Positions 1-8,924 are shown, counted from the stretch's first letter. The stretch is DNA of 64,000 nucleotides from Anaerolineae bacterium (GCA_003327455.1 QOQU01000003.1:372001-436000); one strand, 5' to 3'. Notes: a model not told the origin generated them from the sequence alone. Made by a program: numbers and translations.

Positions 1-1
1 T

Positions 2-712
2 TTCCATTCTCTAAATTTTCAGCCTTTTATTTGGCTATTGGTGCTTTTGATCTGGGTTTCGGCTTTTTCGGGAAAACGCTGGTTGTTCAGAGATGCCCTG
101 TTGGTAACGATCTTTTTATACCTTGCGTTGCTCGCTGGCAGAAACGTTGCTCTTTTTGCCCTATCTGCTCCGCTCCCAATTGGCAGGTTATTGGCAGGTT
201 GGAACAGCAACAACTTGCTGAAAATTTCATTCTTGAAAAGAGACATTTCGCAAGGGAATTCAATCAAGGATTACCCAAAATTAAATCTCTTGATCGCAAT
301 GATTCTTTTTCTGGGGTGTATTTATCGATCTTACCTGGCGTATCATGAGCCAATCGTGCAGAGGGAGTTAGATAAGTTCTATCCAGTCGAGGCGGTAAAG
401 TATCTCAAAATGAGAATGCCAGCGGGACACCTGTTTAACAGTTACAATTGGGGGGCATATTTGTTATGGGAACTACCTGAGTATCCGGTCTTTGTTGATG
501 GACGCACAGATCTCTATAACGATGAGGTCTTAGAGCAATGGTTAAGAGTTGTCCAACTCAGAGATGGATGGGAGGATGTTCTCGAACGATGGCAGATTGG
601 TGTAATCTTGATGGAGCGAGAGTGGAATGTGGCGAAATTCTTGCAGCAAAACGGATGGTGTAAGAGCTACCAGGATGAAATAGCGTTGGTGCTGGAAAAA
701 TGTCAGCCATGA
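2..712 (+). CDS. C-terminal part of a multi-pass membrane protein, cut by the left edge
   Basis: The reading frame is open from the first bases of the window to a stop at 710-712, so the true start lies upstream. The visible part has hydrophobic segments near its beginning and around residues 80-95 of the visible chain. A soluble tail follows with the phrases NWGAYLLWELP and FVDGRTDLY. This tail type is familiar from large uncharacterised GT-C-like membrane proteins of Chloroflexota, in which a long membrane domain precedes a short periplasmic-type domain. The gene overlaps the epimerase downstream by 13 bases and is the first visible member of a surface-glycan operon. A role in glycan transfer is inferred from topology and neighbours; no catalytic residue can be named because the N-terminus is missing. 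Confidence 0.75.
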   Translation, partial: FHSLNFQPFIWLLVLLIWVSAFSGKRWLFRDALLVTIFLYLALLAGRNVALFALSAPLPIGRLLAGWNSNNLLKISFLKRDISQGNSIKDYPKLNLLIAMILFLGCIYRSYLAYHEPIVQRELDKFYPVEAVKYLKMRMPAGHLFNSYNWGAYLLWELPEYPVFVDGRTDLYNDEVLEQWLRVVQLRDGWEDVLERWQIGVILMEREWNVAKFLQQNGWCKSYQDEIALVLEKCQP

Positions 713-1758
713 TGGATTTATCTTCGAGTTCTATATCCAGCTCGTCGCGAGTTTTGATTACCGGTGGGGCGGGATTTATCGGTTCGCACCTGGCAGAGGC
801 ACTTTTAGCGCAAGGGCATCAGGTCACCATTATTGACGATCTTTCCACAGGTAAGTTCGAGAATATCGCTCATCTCTGTCAGCATCCCCGTTTTCGATTT
901 GCGATTGATAATATCATGAATGAAATCGTTCTCGATCGATTAGCCAGCGAGTGTGATGTAATTTTTCATCTCGCTGCTGCGGTAGGCGTTAAGTTGATTG
1001 TTGATCAGCCTGTTCGCACCATCGAGACAAACGTGAATGGGACGATGGCTGTATTGCGCGCAGCAGTCCGCTATCGGGCAAAAGTATTGATTGCTTCCAC
1101 TTCTGAAGTTTACGGGAAGGGGACTCGAGTGCCTTTCTCCGAAGATGATGATATCGTCCTGGGGTCGACTTCGCGCAGTCGTTGGTCTTATGCTGCCTCT
1201 AAGATGATTGACGAGTTTTTGGCATTAGCTTATTATCGGGAGAAAGGGTTACCAATTGTTGTTTTTCGCCTCTTCAATACTATCGGGCCACGCCAGAGTG
1301 GACAATATGGAATGGTTGTACCACGTTTTGTCCAACAAGCTTTAGAAGGGAGGCCAATCACGGTCTATGGGGATGGGAGTCAAAGTCGTTGTTTTTTGCA
1401 CGTCAACGATGCGGTTCATGCCCTGCTTGGATTGGCGGAGGCGGAAACTGCCCTGGGCAATGTTTATAATGTCGGCTCTCAGGAGGAGATATCTATCAAA
1501 GAATTGGCTGCGCTGGTGGTGAAAACAGTTAAGCAACTACACGAGGAGGGAAAGATTTTCTCGCCTCTCAAAAAAAAGAGCAGCCCAGAAATTGTCTATA
1601 TTCCTTACGAGCAAGCTTATACTTCAGGATTTGAGGATATGGCCCGGCGCGTGCCGGATATTTCCAAAATTCAACGAGCAATTGGTTGGATGCCACAAAT
1701 TACGTTGGCAGATGCAGTCAAAGACATTGTTCTCAGCACCTCCCTGAGACAGACATAA
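700..1758 (+). CDS. NAD-dependent nucleotide-sugar epimerase/dehydratase (extended SDR)
   Basis: This is a soluble extended short-chain dehydrogenase of 352 residues that should act on a nucleotide-activated sugar. The N-terminal Rossmann motif GGAGFIGSHL lies at about residues 22-31, preceded by a Ser-rich leader that suggests the true start may be one of the later ATGs near 709. The catalytic pair is Tyr164 and Lys168 in SYAASK, with an upstream STSEVYG Ser/Thr strand. NTIGPRQSGQYGMVVPRF and YGDGSQSRCFLHV are typical of UDP-glucose 4-epimerase and dTDP-glucose dehydratase relatives. Substrate cannot be told from sequence alone. The ATG at 700 lies inside the preceding gene, so translation is probably coupled. 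Neighbours are membrane glycosyltransferase-like genes, so it probably supplies an activated sugar to them. Confidence 0.9.
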   Translation: MSAMMDLSSSSISSSSRVLITGGAGFIGSHLAEALLAQGHQVTIIDDLSTGKFENIAHLCQHPRFRFAIDNIMNEIVLDRLASECDVIFHLAAAVGVKLIVDQPVRTIETNVNGTMAVLRAAVRYRAKVLIASTSEVYGKGTRVPFSEDDDIVLGSTSRSRWSYAASKMIDEFLALAYYREKGLPIVVFRLFNTIGPRQSGQYGMVVPRFVQQALEGRPITVYGDGSQSRCFLHVNDAVHALLGLAEAETALGNVYNVGSQEEISIKELAALVVKTVKQLHEEGKIFSPLKKKSSPEIVYIPYEQAYTSGFEDMARRVPDISKIQRAIGWMPQITLADAVKDIVLSTSLRQT

Positions 1759-1776
1759 TTATGAGAGAGGCATGAT

Positions 1777-3021
1777 TTGAGCAACCACCGCAGATTTCTT
1801 TTTGAGCTTCTTCTTGTTGTTGGAACGATCTCAGCGTTGGTGGGATTATATCGAACGAATTATCTCTATGCTCAACGACAGCCTGGTGGCAATGATTTTC
1901 TGGCACGCTGGATGGGAGCAAGATATTGGCTCATTGAAGGGATCAGCCCTTACGATGAACGGGTAAGTCTAGCCACACAGATTGTTATTTATGGAAGGCC
2001 GGCAGACAAAACCAAAGGAGAGGATATCGCTCATTTTGTCTATCCTCTGCCGGTGATGATTTTTATTGCTCCTTTTGCACTTTTTGAATACACTGTTGCG
2101 CGTGCCTTGTGGATGACACTTCTAGAGCTATGTATGGTTGCCATTATCTTCATTTCATTGCGACTGGCGGAATGGCAGGTGTCTCCCTTGAAATTATCGA
2201 TTTTAGTGATCTTCCTCTTGCTAGGTTACTATAGTTTTCGATCGATCATATTGGGACAATTTGCTGTAATTAATGCGTTGTTGGCAATTTTTTTCTTGCT
2301 TGCTCTTCGCCGCAGAAATGATTTCCTGGCTGGCCTTATCTTGTCTTTGACATTATGCAAACCTCAAATGGTTTTTCTCTTTGTGCCATTTGGGTTGATT
2401 TGGGCTTCCTCGCAACGACGATGGGATGTGTGGGGCGGTTTTTTCGGCGGCGGAGGAGTTATCCTGGCCATTTCATTGATGTTTATACCGGATTGGCCAC
2501 TGCAAATGTTGCGCCAAATTCTTGATTATCCTACCTATACGGGAGAAAGTTCACCACTTGCCATCCTTGCCGACTTCACACCTGGTATAAAACGCCAGGT
2601 TGAATGGTTTCTTTATGGGGGGTTCTTAGGGTATTTGTTTGTGGAGTGGGGGATTGGATGGAAGAAAGAGTATCCACATTTCTTGTGGGTGGCATTATTG
2701 ACTTTGTTGATAAACACTTTGGTGGCTTACCGCACAGCAACAACGCATTACATACTTTTCTACCCGGCGATGATGCTGATTTTCCGAGTTCTGGAAGAAC
2801 GCTGGCGACGTTTTGGCAGTTGGTTGGTCTGGGTGATCCTGTTGGTATGGTTTATCGGTTCCTGGTGGCTATTCATGGTTACGGTACAGGGAAACCAGGA
2901 AAGTTCGCTGATGTTTCTTCCCTTTCCGTTTCTCGTTTTGTTAGGTTTATGGTGGATCCGCTGGTGGCAGGTGAGACCTCCGCTTACAGTTTTACAAGTG
3001 ATCCGCGACAGGATTGAATAA
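1777..3021 (+). CDS. DUF2029/GT87-like multi-pass membrane glycosyltransferase
   Basis: A 414-residue protein made almost entirely of hydrophobic helices (about ten). The early loop contains NDFLARWMGARYWL followed by SPYDERV, a pattern typical of the GT87 (DUF2029) polyprenyl-phosphate-dependent mannosyltransferase family, where an acidic residue in the first external loop is catalytic. A later LCKPQM phrase is also common in that family. The start is TTG at 1777, chosen because GAGAGAGG precedes it by about six bases and the nearby ATG at 1772 runs into a stop after two codons. It lies 18 bases after the epimerase. Function as a glycosyltransferase using a lipid-linked sugar is by family; donor and acceptor are unknown. 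Confidence 0.75.
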   Translation: MSNHRRFLFELLLVVGTISALVGLYRTNYLYAQRQPGGNDFLARWMGARYWLIEGISPYDERVSLATQIVIYGRPADKTKGEDIAHFVYPLPVMIFIAPFALFEYTVARALWMTLLELCMVAIIFISLRLAEWQVSPLKLSILVIFLLLGYYSFRSIILGQFAVINALLAIFFLLALRRRNDFLAGLILSLTLCKPQMVFLFVPFGLIWASSQRRWDVWGGFFGGGGVILAISLMFIPDWPLQMLRQILDYPTYTGESSPLAILADFTPGIKRQVEWFLYGGFLGYLFVEWGIGWKKEYPHFLWVALLTLLINTLVAYRTATTHYILFYPAMMLIFRVLEERWRRFGSWLVWVILLVWFIGSWWLFMVTVQGNQESSLMFLPFPFLVLLGLWWIRWWQVRPPLTVLQVIRDRIE

Positions 3022-3026
3022 TCTCT

Positions 3027-3497
3027 TTGGCTGGTGCGCTAATGGTACCCGCGCCTGATCGTAGATTAAAGCTCCTGTTCGGTTTATCGTTTATTTGGGC
3101 GATCATCGTATTGGGGGGATATTATCTCTATCATAAGCCATTTACGCCAGAACAGGTGCTAATCTGGTTGAGAGCATTGTTTCAAACCGCTGTAGGGTTA
3201 GGCATCATTGCCTGCGCGGGAGGACTAGGGGAGAAGGTGCTTAACCGCTTTGCCAGACAGTCTCCATCTCCTGTTGTTCAATCTTTAGGTCTGGGATTAG
3301 GCTTGCTGGGAACGATCAGTCTTGTTGTCGGTTGGGTTATCGGATTCGTGATGATTTTTCATGCCGGGGCAGAGTTTGTCCGCAAGTCGGATCGGCGATA
3401 TCTCAAGCGACAATGGGATGTCTTTGATCAACTCATACCACGTCTCATTGAAGAGCAAACCTTTGGAGAGGCTTATACTTTATATTCCCTTCCATGA
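3027..3497 (+). CDS. Small membrane protein of unknown function
   Basis: A 156-residue protein with three or four hydrophobic helices (roughly residues 18-36, 48-65, 83-108) and a basic, charged C-terminal segment beginning RKSDRRYLKRQW. I do not recognise a family. The start used is TTG at 3027, six bases after the preceding stop; an ATG at 3042 is an alternative. Its stop overlaps the next start by four bases, so it is translationally coupled inside the glycan operon. It may be an accessory subunit of a neighbouring membrane glycosyltransferase, but nothing in the sequence proves that. Confidence 0.65.
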   Translation: MAGALMVPAPDRRLKLLFGLSFIWAIIVLGGYYLYHKPFTPEQVLIWLRALFQTAVGLGIIACAGGLGEKVLNRFARQSPSPVVQSLGLGLGLLGTISLVVGWVIGFVMIFHAGAEFVRKSDRRYLKRQWDVFDQLIPRLIEEQTFGEAYTLYSLP

Positions 3498-5086
3498 AGA
3501 AAATCGGTGATTTGGTCCTCGTTTGGCTTGGGGGTCTGGTGATCGTTAGTCTGGCAGCGACTTTTCAGTCTTCGCCGGGTTATATGGATGCCGAGTATTA
3601 CTTTGCGGGAGGTAAGCTGATACAGCAAGGTCAACCATTTCGAGAACCTTATCTATGGAATTACCTTGCGAACCCTGAAAGTCTTCCGGCACCTGCTTTT
3701 ACTTATTGGATGCCTCTGGCTTCGATCATTGCCTGGCTGGGAATGATCCTTGGCAGGAGCGAGTTATTTCAGGTTGCCCGTTTACCGTTTCTTATCCTGA
3801 GCTCGTTCGTCCCACCTCTGACATATGCATTAAGTTGGCAAATCAGCGGTCAGCGATTTACCGCTTTATTTGCAGCTCTGCTGGCCTGGTACCCAATGTA
3901 TTATCTGGCGTATTTAACCACTACAGATACCTTTGCGATTTATATGATGTTGGGATCGATTTGGCTTGTTCTGGCTGGAAAAATTTCAGAATTGAAGCGA
4001 GAAACATCTTTTCTAGCCGGTATTGTTTCAGGCTTACTCCATTTAGCCAGAGCCGATGGGTTGTTATGGACAGTCCTGTTAGGAGCAGTATTGGTAATTG
4101 CGGGAATAAAACGGCGACGTCAGCAGCGAAAAGGTTTCCCTTTTGGCGCCGGTCTTTTATTTGCTGTAGGCTACCTGCTCGTGATGGGGGCCTGGTATGG
4201 GCGGAATTGGATAGAATTTCATTCCCTGTTTCCACCCGGCAATCAGCGCGCTTTGTTTTTACGCACGTATAATGACTTGTTTCGGTATCCTGCCAGCGAT
4301 CTAAATTTTAGGTATTTCTTGAAGGATGGGTTGGCGCCTTTAATCCATGATCGTCTCTATGCAACAGGTCAGAATTTACAGACTCTGATCGCTGTTCAGA
4401 TGGAGATTCTACTGTTTCCTTTATTTATTCTGGGTTACTGGAAAAAGCGATCGGAGCCAATTGTTCGAGCGGGCTTCATAGCCTGGTTGGTGATATTTGG
4501 TTTAATGAGCGTTGTTTTTCCTTTTGCTGGCTGGCGAGGAGGATATTTTCACGCTTCGGCAGCCTTTCAACCTCTGGTTTGGTGTTTGGCAAGCGAAGGT
4601 TTAGGGTGCTTTGTCAGGTGGGGGAGTTCGAAACGAAATTGGAATGCCACCCAGGGTCTGCAGGTATTTAGTACCGGTATTGTGGTTTTTTTATTGATTC
4701 TCACGGTTTACCTTTACAAGGTTAGAGTGATTGGCAAAGATCTCTCTCGACCATTTTGGGATGAATCTCAAAAAAGACAGGCTGAGATTTGTAATGCTTT
4801 GCAGGGATTAATTGCACGCGAGAAACTCCAGGAAGCGGTAATCATGATTAATAACCCAATTGGTTTTTATCTCGCCTGTGAAAAGCCCGCGCTTTCTGTT
4901 CCGGTGGGCGGCGAGCAGGCTATCCGTATGGTTGCCCGACAGTTTCGAGCGAGGTTTCTGATATTGGAAAGCGATCATCCGCCTGAGTTAGCCGATTATT
5001 TTTTTGCTCCCCGAAATACAGGTTTGCTTACTTTGATCGATAATCAACAAGAATGGAAAATTTATCGTATCCATGAAACCCCCTAA
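3494..5086 (+). CDS. GT-C-like multi-pass membrane protein (ArnT/PMT type)
   Basis: A 530-residue integral membrane protein with an N-terminal helix, a first external loop carrying MDAEYYFAGG, and about ten further helices, ending in a soluble domain of about 110 residues. An acidic pair in the first loop after helix 1, with long membrane domain and C-terminal soluble part, is the architecture of GT-C glycosyltransferases that use lipid-phosphate sugars. No exact family can be named. The ATG overlaps the previous stop, and the gene itself overlaps the next by 14 bases. The likely role is transfer or polymerisation of sugars at the outer face of the membrane; the acceptor is unknown. Confidence 0.65.
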   Translation: MKKIGDLVLVWLGGLVIVSLAATFQSSPGYMDAEYYFAGGKLIQQGQPFREPYLWNYLANPESLPAPAFTYWMPLASIIAWLGMILGRSELFQVARLPFLILSSFVPPLTYALSWQISGQRFTALFAALLAWYPMYYLAYLTTTDTFAIYMMLGSIWLVLAGKISELKRETSFLAGIVSGLLHLARADGLLWTVLLGAVLVIAGIKRRRQQRKGFPFGAGLLFAVGYLLVMGAWYGRNWIEFHSLFPPGNQRALFLRTYNDLFRYPASDLNFRYFLKDGLAPLIHDRLYATGQNLQTLIAVQMEILLFPLFILGYWKKRSEPIVRAGFIAWLVIFGLMSVVFPFAGWRGGYFHASAAFQPLVWCLASEGLGCFVRWGSSKRNWNATQGLQVFSTGIVVFLLILTVYLYKVRVIGKDLSRPFWDESQKRQAEICNALQGLIAREKLQEAVIMINNPIGFYLACEKPALSVPVGGEQAIRMVARQFRARFLILESDHPPELADYFFAPRNTGLLTLIDNQQEWKIYRIHETP

Positions 5087-6533
5087 ACTGCTTTTGCTTG
5101 CGGTTTTTGCAATCCTATCTAGCACCATCTATCTGCTAGCCAGCGCAGTCGTCTATCGGTTGGGTTTCCCTTTAGATGATGCCTGGATTCATCAAACCTA
5201 CGCACGCAATTTTGCTTACGGCGAGGGATGGTCTTTTGAAGCCGGTGAACCTTCAGGAGGCGCTACGGCACCTCTCTGGACATTTTTATTGAGTTTTGGC
5301 TACTGGCTGGGGCTTGATCCGTTATTCTGGACGTTTCTCTTGGGTATCGTGTTCTTTATTCTCGTGGGTATCCTTACCAGTCAGGTTTTTCAGCACATTT
5401 CTCTTTCAATGGGGTGGTTAGGGTTATTTTTTCTCTTCGAATGGCATTTTGTTTGGGCTTCGGTTTCAGGGATGGAAACCATTTTAGCCATATTTCTCGT
5501 TATGGCGGTATATGTTTTGCTTCAAAGGGGCAAGATCGGGTGGGGGCTAGCTGCTTTTCTTGCGGCAAGCGTATGGATACGGCCTGACTTAATAAGCCTT
5601 TCTGTTCCGGTGCTGGTTGGTGTTTTGGTAAATAATCGAACCGACCCGCAAGAGATCCTTAAGAGGGGCTTTCCCTATATTTTGGTTGGAATTTCTATTT
5701 TGGCTTATTGTTTATTTAACTTAAAAGTCAGCGAAGCCTTATTTCCGACAACTTTTTATGCCAAACAGGCAGAGTATATGGAGTTGAGATCACTGCCTTT
5801 ACTTTACCGAATTTGGCAACAGTTCTCTATTGCCCTGGTAGGTGGAGGCGTTCTGCTCATCTTTGGATTTATTTATCAGGTTTTTAATTTTCTCAAGAAC
5901 AAATCCTGGCAGGGATTAGCCTGGATTGGTTGGTACTTATCAATCGCTACTTTGTATGCAATGCGTCTGCCGGTTACCTATCAACATGGTCGTTATATGA
6001 TGCCAGCACTTGGGGTGTATTATTTGATTGGACTGGAAGGTTCTATCTATCTTTATAGGAGGTTATCGCAAAATCGAAGCATCGGTCGGACCATTGCCCG
6101 AGCAGGCTTGCTTTCTTGGGTAGTCCTCGTAGCGGCTTTTTGGATTTTAGGGGCAAAAGCTTATGCGAGGGATGTTCAGGTGATCGAAACGCAGATGGTC
6201 GAGACGGCGAAATGGGCAGAAGATCATCTTCCGGCCAACTCCAGAATCGCTGTGCATGATATTGGCGCTATGGGTTATTTTACCAATCATAACATCATTG
6301 ACCTGGCCGGGTTAATTAATCCAGAAGTGATCCCATTTCTTCGAGATGAAAGCAGATTAGCAGAGTATCTTGATCAGAACGATGTTGATTATCTGATCTG
6401 TTTTCCTCAATGGTACCCTGCCCTGACCAGGGACTTAACCGTCATTCATGTAGCGGATTCGGCGGTCATGCAGGAGTTTGGCGAACCTCCGATGACGATT
6501 TTTCGTTGGGGACTTAACAGGTTTATTAGGTGA
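5073..6533 (+). CDS. GT-C-like multi-pass membrane protein
   Basis: A 486-residue membrane protein. After the first helix comes LGFPLDDAWIHQTYARN, an acidic DD pair in the first external loop, followed by a GGATAPLWTFLL loop. Both are seen in many bacterial GT-C-like glycosyltransferases. Around ten helices follow, then a soluble C-terminal domain of about 130 residues with the phrase HDIGAMGYFTNHNIIDLAGL, which recurs in uncharacterised members of this group. It is the last gene of the operon that enters from the left edge; 39 bases separate its stop from the response-regulator start. Function is inferred from architecture only. Confidence 0.7.
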   Translation: MKPPKLLLLAVFAILSSTIYLLASAVVYRLGFPLDDAWIHQTYARNFAYGEGWSFEAGEPSGGATAPLWTFLLSFGYWLGLDPLFWTFLLGIVFFILVGILTSQVFQHISLSMGWLGLFFLFEWHFVWASVSGMETILAIFLVMAVYVLLQRGKIGWGLAAFLAASVWIRPDLISLSVPVLVGVLVNNRTDPQEILKRGFPYILVGISILAYCLFNLKVSEALFPTTFYAKQAEYMELRSLPLLYRIWQQFSIALVGGGVLLIFGFIYQVFNFLKNKSWQGLAWIGWYLSIATLYAMRLPVTYQHGRYMMPALGVYYLIGLEGSIYLYRRLSQNRSIGRTIARAGLLSWVVLVAAFWILGAKAYARDVQVIETQMVETAKWAEDHLPANSRIAVHDIGAMGYFTNHNIIDLAGLINPEVIPFLRDESRLAEYLDQNDVDYLICFPQWYPALTRDLTVIHVADSAVMQEFGEPPMTIFRWGLNRFIR

Positions 6534-6553
6534 TGGATGAAGGTATTTAATCA

Positions 6554-6562
6554 TGCTATACT
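6554..6562 (+). promoter_or_regulatory. Extended -10 element of the response-regulator promoter
   Basis: TGCTATACT at 6554-6562 is a TGn-extended -10 box. No good -35 is seen at the normal distance, which an extended -10 can tolerate. The -10 ends ten bases before the ATG at 6573, so the transcript would start about at 6569 and be nearly leaderless. Confidence 0.45.
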
Positions 6563-6572
6563 ATGATTGAAT

Positions 6573-7289
6573 ATGGAAAACCTTCCTGTTCAGATCCAAA
6601 AGAAAACATCCTTAGTCATCATTGACGATCATCCATTCTTTCGTCAAGGGCTGGAAGATGTTTTACGCCTGGAGGAAGATTTTGAAATTATTGGCATTGC
6701 GTCGAGTGGGCAGGAAGGGCTTTCTTTAATCCGCAAGTTGAGACCACAAATTGGGATAACGGATGTCAATTTACCCGACCTGAACGGCTTGATGGTGGTC
6801 AGGAATGTAACCCAGGAACATCTCCCGACGCGAATGATCTTGTTGACAGCTTATGATGACCTGTCCCAGAAGGTGTTGGCGTTTCTATCGGGTGCCTGGG
6901 GTTATTGTACAAAGGATATTCAACCAATTGATTTCGTTGAACGGATTCGAGCCGTTATTCGAGGCTTTTACATTTTCTCTGATGAAATTCTTAGCCCTGA
7001 CGAGTTACGCCACTGGTTAGCCTGCCAAACTAATGGGGCAGATCAATGCGACAGTCTTGCTCAAATATCACCCCTTTCACCGCGAGAAATGGAAGTGCTC
7101 TCTTTATTGACGCTAGGACAAAGCAACAAAGAAATTGCCCACCAGATGGGTATCAGCCATCAGACAGTAAAGAATCATTTAGCATCATTGTTCCGCAAAC
7201 TGGGGGTAGATGACCGCACTCAAGCGGTGTTGTACGCCTTACAAAAAGGCTGGATTCGAATGCCAACAGTTGAGAGTGAGGATTATTAG
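6573..7289 (+). CDS. NarL/FixJ-type response regulator
   Basis: A two-domain response regulator of 238 residues. The receiver domain has the acidic pair Asp18/Asp19 (IIDDH), the phospho-acceptor Asp64 in ITDVNLPD and the conserved Lys in CTKDI. The C-terminal LuxR-type helix-turn-helix runs from LSPREMEVL through KEIAHQMGISHQTVKNHL. I chose the ATG at 6573 over the in-frame TTG at 6567, because there is no Shine-Dalgarno sequence and an extended -10 box lies just upstream. The kinase follows after two bases, so they form a two-component pair. The position directly in front of the Flp pilin gene suggests, but does not prove, control of pilus expression. Confidence 0.92.
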   Translation: MENLPVQIQKKTSLVIIDDHPFFRQGLEDVLRLEEDFEIIGIASSGQEGLSLIRKLRPQIGITDVNLPDLNGLMVVRNVTQEHLPTRMILLTAYDDLSQKVLAFLSGAWGYCTKDIQPIDFVERIRAVIRGFYIFSDEILSPDELRHWLACQTNGADQCDSLAQISPLSPREMEVLSLLTLGQSNKEIAHQMGISHQTVKNHLASLFRKLGVDDRTQAVLYALQKGWIRMPTVESEDY

Positions 7290-7291
7290 AG

Positions 7292-8353
7292 ATGAATAGC
7301 CGCCAACAACCGAATCCCATTGACGCGCTACGTCAATTGCTGCAGGAACTTGCCCGGATCTTAGAAACCATCAAGCAGGAGATTCAAGAAAACGAGCACC
7401 TTCTGCTACAAAGCCAGCAGGAAATGGAAAAGCTCAGCAGAAAAAACGCTTCGATAACCGCTGAGTTACAGAAGATTCAATCTCACACGGATGAATTTTC
7501 GCGACATGAGTTGCGAATGGGGTATGAAGCAGCTCTGGAAGCTCAGCAACGGCTGTACTTGATGTCTGGAAAAGTAGAGAAAATCCAGAGTCAGATTCAA
7601 CAATACCATCGCCAGATGAGTTGGTTGGAGAATATTCAAGAGAATCTGCAGAATTTGCTCAACCAGCTTGGCGGATACAGTAAAGGCTTTCATTCTGGAG
7701 AGGGGGTGGAAATGATCATTCAAGCCCAGGAAGCCGAACGACAACGTTTGTCTCGTCAGATGCACGACGGGCCTGCCCAGGCGCTCTCTAACTTTATTTT
7801 GCAAACCGAGATTGCCATGCGTTTGTTTGAACTCGATCCGGTCAAAGCGAAAGAAGAACTTGAGAGCTTGAAGTTATCTGCCACGCAAGCATTTCAGAAA
7901 GTGCGCGATTTTATTTTTGAATTGAGACCGATGATGCTGGATGACCTGGGGTTGGCTCCTACTGTCAGAAGGTATGTGGACGCAATGCGATCTATCCCAG
8001 GCACTTCCATTCAGTTTACCCTCACAGGAATGGAGAGGCGATTGGAACCCTACCTGGAAGTCATGGTTTTTCGGGCGATCCAGGAACTGTTGGGAAATGC
8101 TGTGCGCCATAGTCAGGCAAGCGAAGTGAGACTGCAAGTGGATTTAGGCGACAATGCCTTGAAAGTGATGATAGACGATAATGGTAAAGGATTTGACCCT
8201 GAGATATTGAAAGAGAGAACCAATATGGGGATTAAGGTGATCCGTGATCGAGTGGAGATGATAGGAGGTGAATTTCAACTGGATACCCGTGTGGGAGAAG
8301 GAACGCGAATCTCATTTACCATACCTCTGCACGATCGAACCGACCTTACATAA
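7292..8353 (+). CDS. Cytoplasmic sensor histidine kinase, DegS/NarX-like (HisKA_3)
   Basis: A 353-residue kinase without transmembrane segments. Residues 10-125 are a long Gln/Glu/Leu-rich coiled coil, resembling the DegS-type sensor region. The dimerisation and phospho-acceptor segment is ERQRLSRQMHDGPAQALSN, with His158 as the predicted phosphorylation site. The ATPase domain has the N box ELLGNAVRHSQ and G box DDNGKGFDPE, ending with GEGTRISFTIPL. It follows the response regulator by two bases with an in-frame ATG. Lack of a membrane segment means it must sense a cytoplasmic signal or a partner protein. The adjacent regulator is the obvious partner; the receiver domain of the TadZ protein at 10071 is a second possible target. 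Confidence 0.93.
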   Translation: MNSRQQPNPIDALRQLLQELARILETIKQEIQENEHLLLQSQQEMEKLSRKNASITAELQKIQSHTDEFSRHELRMGYEAALEAQQRLYLMSGKVEKIQSQIQQYHRQMSWLENIQENLQNLLNQLGGYSKGFHSGEGVEMIIQAQEAERQRLSRQMHDGPAQALSNFILQTEIAMRLFELDPVKAKEELESLKLSATQAFQKVRDFIFELRPMMLDDLGLAPTVRRYVDAMRSIPGTSIQFTLTGMERRLEPYLEVMVFRAIQELLGNAVRHSQASEVRLQVDLGDNALKVMIDDNGKGFDPEILKERTNMGIKVIRDRVEMIGGEFQLDTRVGEGTRISFTIPLHDRTDLT

Positions 8354-8381
8354 TTGCAAGGAAAATTTCATAAATTAGTTA

Positions 8382-8410
8382 TTGCAAAAAATTAAAAGAT
8401 TCCGTATAAT
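8382..8410 (+). promoter_or_regulatory. Strong sigma-70-type promoter for flp
   Basis: TTGCAA at 8382-8387 and a perfect TATAAT at 8405-8410 are separated by 17 bases. Transcription should start near 8417, leaving a leader of about 45 bases with a strong Shine-Dalgarno sequence (AAGGAGGT at 8447-8454) before the pilin ATG at 8463. Confidence 0.8.
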
Positions 8411-8462
8411 CTTATTAGTACTCAAGCAGAGTACAACTTTGAAAGAAAGGAGGTAAAAAGCG

Positions 8463-8609
8463 ATGTTATTCGCCCCGAAGGAAAAAGGTCAGGGTTTGGT
8501 GGAATATGCGTTGATCCTCGTCCTGGTCGCCATTGTGGTCATCGTCATCCTCGCCCTCCTCGGACCCGCCATTGGCAACGTCTTCAGCCAAATTGTCCAA
8601 GCAATATAA
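8463..8609 (+). CDS. flp: Flp/Fap-type major pilin prepilin
   Basis: A 48-residue protein. The short basic leader MLFAPKEKG is followed by QGLVEYALIL and a continuous hydrophobic helix to about residue 36. This is the Flp prepilin pattern: cleavage after Gly9 would place the conserved Glu at position +5 of the mature pilin, next to Tyr. Prepilin peptidase would process it at the inner face of the membrane and the Tad machine encoded downstream would assemble it. The ATG lies nine bases after AAGGAGGT. The gene has its own strong promoter and a perfect terminator, separating its expression from that of the assembly genes. No dedicated prepilin peptidase (TadV) is visible in this window. Confidence 0.92.
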   Translation: MLFAPKEKGQGLVEYALILVLVAIVVIVILALLGPAIGNVFSQIVQAI

Positions 8610-8924
8610 TTTATTGAAGAGGCTTCCATATTTTATTTTTTCTGAAAAACCCTGGTGTCCGACCAGGGTTTTTTTTGGCATCTTAATTGCATTCCACTTG
8701 CTTGATGCATCCAAAAGGCTATAGATTTTCTTTTCATTATCGGGTACACTCAAGTTAAGGCGGTGCTTCATGATGATGTATAAACGAGAAATTTGCTGTT
8801 TATTAAAAGGCTAACAAAATTGTATAGAATGGGAAACGCAAAAAAGCGGATAGCAATATATAATACAAGCAGTGAAGAACCGCCCGGTTGTACCTGTCAA
8901 CTATCCTGACCTCTGGAGGCGATC
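8610..8924. other. Flp-cpaB intergenic region, no gene
   Basis: These 315 bases hold the flp terminator and then about 250 bases without a credible coding sequence. A TATAAT at 8859-8864 could be the -10 of a separate cpaB promoter, but no convincing -35 stands 16-18 bases upstream. TCTGGAGG just before 8925 is the cpaB ribosome-binding site. The short reading frames crossing the region on both strands have no family resemblance. Confidence 0.6.
8645..8676 (+). terminator. Rho-independent terminator after flp
   Basis: The stem AAAAACCCTGGT (8645-8656) pairs with ACCAGGGTTTTT (8662-8673) around the loop GTCCG, and the T-run continues to 8676. It is a textbook intrinsic terminator 36 bases after the pilin stop. 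Confidence 0.92.

Noticed and set aside
8466-8771. Minus-strand frame over the flp gene and terminator
   Set aside because: It reads through the pilin gene and its perfect terminator; the acidic run is the complement of the hydrophobic pilin helix.
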